The position numbers were made by a program, and so were the translations under genes. The notes below the pieces were generated by a model, which was not told where the DNA came from, made no database searches, and saw only the letters and a list, made by a program, of their open reading frames with translations. 42,489 nucleotides of DNA from Opitutaceae bacterium UBA3033 (lineage in GTDB: Bacteria > Verrucomicrobiota > Verrucomicrobiia > Opitutales > Opitutaceae). Position 1 is the stretch's first letter; every line of letters starts with the position of its first letter. The DNA is taken from the NCBI GenBank assembly GCA_002367815.1, contig DFDG01000184.1, positions 14,236 through 56,724 of the forward strand. The letters run 5' to 3'. Of this stretch, positions 40,093 through 42,489 are shown piece after piece.

Positions 40093-42453
40093 TTAATCCT
40101 TCTCGAAAAGTCCGAGCACGCCGCCCATTTTCACCGTTTGTCCCGCGGGTGTTACGATTCTTTTGAGCCGGCCAGCGGCAGGTGCCTCCACTTCGAGGAT
40201 GGCCTTGTCGGTCTCGACCTCCGCGATGACTTCACCGCCGGAAATTTTTTCACCAACATTTTTCCGCCAACGAACGACCGTCGCTTCGCTGACGGTCAGG
40301 TCACCATGCGGCATCGTGATGACTTCGCCATCGAACGGCTCAGGCTCGGGTGCCAGTATGTGGGATGATATAGCCGCCGTGTTGGTTGAGTCGAGGCTGA
40401 CAGTTTCTGCGTCGAACAGCTGGACCCTGGGACGACGTTGCGCGATAGCCTCACCGCGCATCAAGCTTTTGGCGGCGGCGATAATTTTTTCCACACTGGG
40501 CAGCATGCTCGCCTCCAGCCCCGGGTTAAATGGATGTGGCACGGGCTCCAGATGCAGGCGGCCGACCGGCGATTCAAGTGCGTCAAAAGCCAGCTCGCCC
40601 ATCGCGGCGGCGATTTCTGCGCCAAGACCACACATCGTGTAGCCTTCGTCGACCACCAGCACACGGCCGGTTTTGTCGAGGCTGCGCGTGATGGCTTCAA
40701 GGTCGAGTGGCACGATGGTGCGCAGGTCGATGACCTCGCAACTCACTTGCTCGTGAGAGAGCGTTTCCGCGGCCGTCAGGGCGAGCGACACCATCCGACC
40801 GGCGGCGACAATTGTGAGGTCTTCACCACTGCGGGCGAGGCGAGCGACGCCAAATGGCACGAGGTGCTCTCCGGTCGGCACTTCGCCTTTGGAGGAAAAT
40901 AGCGCCTTGGGTTCGAGGAACAAAACGGGGTTATCACCGCGCAATGCCGTTTTGATCAGCCCCTTGGCGTCGGCCGGATTGGACGGCATCGCAACTATGA
41001 TACCGGGGAGATGAGCCCACATTGCGTGGTAGGTGCCGCTGTGCTGTGGGCCGGCGCACTTGATGGCTCCACACGGCGCGCGCACGACGAGCGGGACGGT
41101 CATCTGGCCGTTGCTCATGTAACGTAGTTTGGTGGCCTGCAGAGGAATCTGCCCGCCGGTCTCGAACAGAAAATCGGCGAACATGAGGTCGGCGACCGCG
41201 CGGCATCCGGTGGCAGAAGCGCCGATGGCAGCACCGGTAAAACCGAGTTCACAGATCGGCGTGTCGATCACGCGACCCGCCCCGAATTCCTGCCAAAGTC
41301 CCTTCGTGTGCGCAAAGCTCCCACCCCGTTCGCCGATGCCTTCGCCGAGATAGAGCATGTGCGGATCGCGTCGCATCTCCTCGGCGATACCGTCGCGCAC
41401 GGCATCTAGCCAGCCTTGAGATGCTGTTGCCGTCGAGGCTGGAGTAGCTGGCAGCGGCGGATTGATCGGTTCCGACCAGCAATGGGAGAAAACGGTTGTG
41501 GGGTCGGGCTCGGGCGAACAACGGGCAAACTCAACAGCGTCGGCAATCGTCGAAGCCACGCGGGCGTCGATGGCGTCTAGTTCCGCTGCGGTGGCCACCT
41601 TGAATTCGTCAATGAGACGATGCCGAAACGTGGCGATCGGGCAGCGTTTCTTCCACGCATCCAGTTCCTCCTGATTGCGGTAGGTGCCAGTCAGTGGGTC
41701 GCCCTCGTGGTGACCGACGACCCGGTAAGTCTTGGCTTCGATCAAAGTCGGTCCCGCGCCAGCGCGAGCCCGGATGACGGCGTCGCGGGCGGCCTGCCAG
41801 ACGGCCAGCACGTCGTTGCCATCGACAGCCACGCCGGGGATGCCATAGGCAGCGGCTCGGGTCGCGATCTCGGGATTGCGAGTGACGAGCTTAAGTGGAG
41901 TGGCGGTGGCGTAGAGGTTGTTTTCGCAGACAAAAAGCACGCCGGCTTGCTGGGCTCCCGCGAAATTAAGGCTCTCGTGAAACGCTCCGTGGTTGACCGC
42001 ACCGTCGCCGAAGAACGCTGCTGCTACGCCTTGGGTGCCGCGGGTGCGAGCGCTGAGAGCGGCACCCACGGCGTGCGGAATGCCGCCGCCGACGATACCG
42101 TTGGTGCCAAAGATACCGTGCGCCCGGTCGTAAAGATGCATGCTGCCGCCGCGACCGCCGCAACAGCCCGTGGCCTTGGCGTAGAGCTCGGCCATGAGCG
42201 CGGATGGCGGCAGCCCTTTGGCCAGCGCGTGACCGTGGCCGCGGTGCGTGCTGGTGATCCAATCATCGCGTTGCAGGTGCGCACACACGCCGACCGCCAC
42301 AGCCTCCTCGCCAATGTAGAGGTGAATAAAGCCCGGCATCTCGCCGGCCTTGTAACGGGCCTGCGCGGCAAGTTCGAACTGACGCAACTGCAACATCTGC
42401 TCATAGAGACGGAGAAGCTCGGGCGGGGTCGGCGTTCCTAGGGTGCGGGCCAT
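40093..42453 (-). CDS. Fused pyruvate/acetoin-dehydrogenase-type E1alpha-E1beta-lipoyl protein
   Basis: A 786-residue ThDP enzyme with three parts. E1alpha (~1-320) has the opening LLRLYEQMLQLRQFE, IGEEAVAVG, HRGHGHALAKG, GCCGGRGGSMHL and the ThDP motif GDGAVNHGAFHESLN...ENN. E1beta (~345-665) has GEGIGERGGSFAHTKGL, DTPICELGFTGAAIG, GPQHSGTYHAMWAHLPG and IDLRTIVPLD. A lipoyl domain (~705-786) has ETDKA with lipoyl Lys K750. Carrying a lipoyl domain on E1beta is unusual, since it normally belongs to E2; no E2 catalytic domain or E3 follows. It is closest in sequence to pyruvate or acetoin dehydrogenase E1. The ATG at 42453 is preferred to the GTG at 42465. Promoter and upstream neighbours are outside the window. 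Confidence 0.9.
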   Translation of the reverse strand: MARTLGTPTPPELLRLYEQMLQLRQFELAAQARYKAGEMPGFIHLYIGEEAVAVGVCAHLQRDDWITSTHRGHGHALAKGLPPSALMAELYAKATGCCGGRGGSMHLYDRAHGIFGTNGIVGGGIPHAVGAALSARTRGTQGVAAAFFGDGAVNHGAFHESLNFAGAQQAGVLFVCENNLYATATPLKLVTRNPEIATRAAAYGIPGVAVDGNDVLAVWQAARDAVIRARAGAGPTLIEAKTYRVVGHHEGDPLTGTYRNQEELDAWKKRCPIATFRHRLIDEFKVATAAELDAIDARVASTIADAVEFARCSPEPDPTTVFSHCWSEPINPPLPATPASTATASQGWLDAVRDGIAEEMRRDPHMLYLGEGIGERGGSFAHTKGLWQEFGAGRVIDTPICELGFTGAAIGASATGCRAVADLMFADFLFETGGQIPLQATKLRYMSNGQMTVPLVVRAPCGAIKCAGPQHSGTYHAMWAHLPGIIVAMPSNPADAKGLIKTALRGDNPVLFLEPKALFSSKGEVPTGEHLVPFGVARLARSGEDLTIVAAGRMVSLALTAAETLSHEQVSCEVIDLRTIVPLDLEAITRSLDKTGRVLVVDEGYTMCGLGAEIAAAMGELAFDALESPVGRLHLEPVPHPFNPGLEASMLPSVEKIIAAAKSLMRGEAIAQRRPRVQLFDAETVSLDSTNTAAISSHILAPEPEPFDGEVITMPHGDLTVSEATVVRWRKNVGEKISGGEVIAEVETDKAILEVEAPAAGRLKRIVTPAGQTVKMGGVLGLFEKD

Positions 42454-42489
42454 GCCCGGTAACACAGCACTACAGGTGGGCGGTGCGCG

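Noticed and set aside
41620..42441. 273-codon plus-strand ORF opposite the second E1 fusion
   Set aside because: It is the complementary reading of a well-supported E1alpha gene and shows no recognisable domain.
1..42489. CRISPR arrays, tRNA/rRNA genes, integrases or transposases
   Set aside because: None were seen on reading the sequence; the inverted repeats found are single units, not spaced arrays.

Overview
The window looks like a chromosomal segment of a Gram-negative heterotroph, most likely a Verrucomicrobiota member of the Opitutae type. That placement is inference from recall: a PMT-like membrane protein with PG-containing 36-residue TPRs, a cytosolic-type sulfatase, a GH172/DUF2961 enzyme, a GH3-type adenylating enzyme and fused 2-oxoacid dehydrogenases are a mix I associate with that group. 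No rRNA, tRNA, CRISPR array, transposase or phage gene was seen, and no stretch longer than about 270 bases lacks a gene. Most start codons have no clear Shine-Dalgarno sequence.

Left part (1-12.6 kb), mostly housekeeping. A galactokinase 3' end converges on a minus-strand cluster: SirB1-type transglutaminase-like protein, aroE, prepilin peptidase and a PRPP-synthetase-like protein. yggS lies upstream of that cluster and a LysR regulator diverges from yggS. Next come a TlpA-type thioredoxin lipoprotein, an EamA permease, a GH3 family enzyme, an RluA pseudouridine synthase and a membrane glycosyltransferase-like TPR protein.

Middle (12.8-21.8 kb), acyl-CoA and lipid metabolism. A FadJ/FadB-type bifunctional enzyme is followed by a giant E1alpha-E1beta-lipoyl-E2 polypeptide. 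Then come a VOC gene broken by a -1 frameshift at an A7 run, a DUF2062 membrane protein, a fatty acyl desaturase and a UMF1-type MFS transporter.

Catabolic operon (22.0-26.3 kb, minus strand). It runs M24 peptidase-like, enolase-superfamily enzyme, solute-binding-like protein without signal peptide, then SDR. The genes are nearly contiguous and the sampled sequence is GC-rich. A hydrophobic 26-residue ORF follows. The next operon (26.4-28.9 kb, minus strand) encodes an ECF sigma factor, a zinc anti-sigma factor, a membrane-anchored HEAT-like protein and an exported DUF4097 protein, and ends at a convincing terminator.

Right part (29-42.5 kb), accessory. It holds an exported metallo-beta-lactamase-fold enzyme, a sulfatase, and a JmjC/cupin-like oxygenase next to a 1125-residue lyase-like protein with a beta-propeller. 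Then come a pentapeptide-repeat protein, a long imperfect inverted repeat, a GH172-type enzyme, an AT-richer methyltransferase, a 77-residue conserved-looking protein, a PhyH dioxygenase and signal peptidase I. The window closes with a second E1alpha-E1beta-lipoyl fusion. The most unusual items are the two differently fused 2-oxoacid dehydrogenases, the signal-less binding-protein operon, the lyase/propeller-JmjC pair and the dnaX-like slippery site in the VOC gene.
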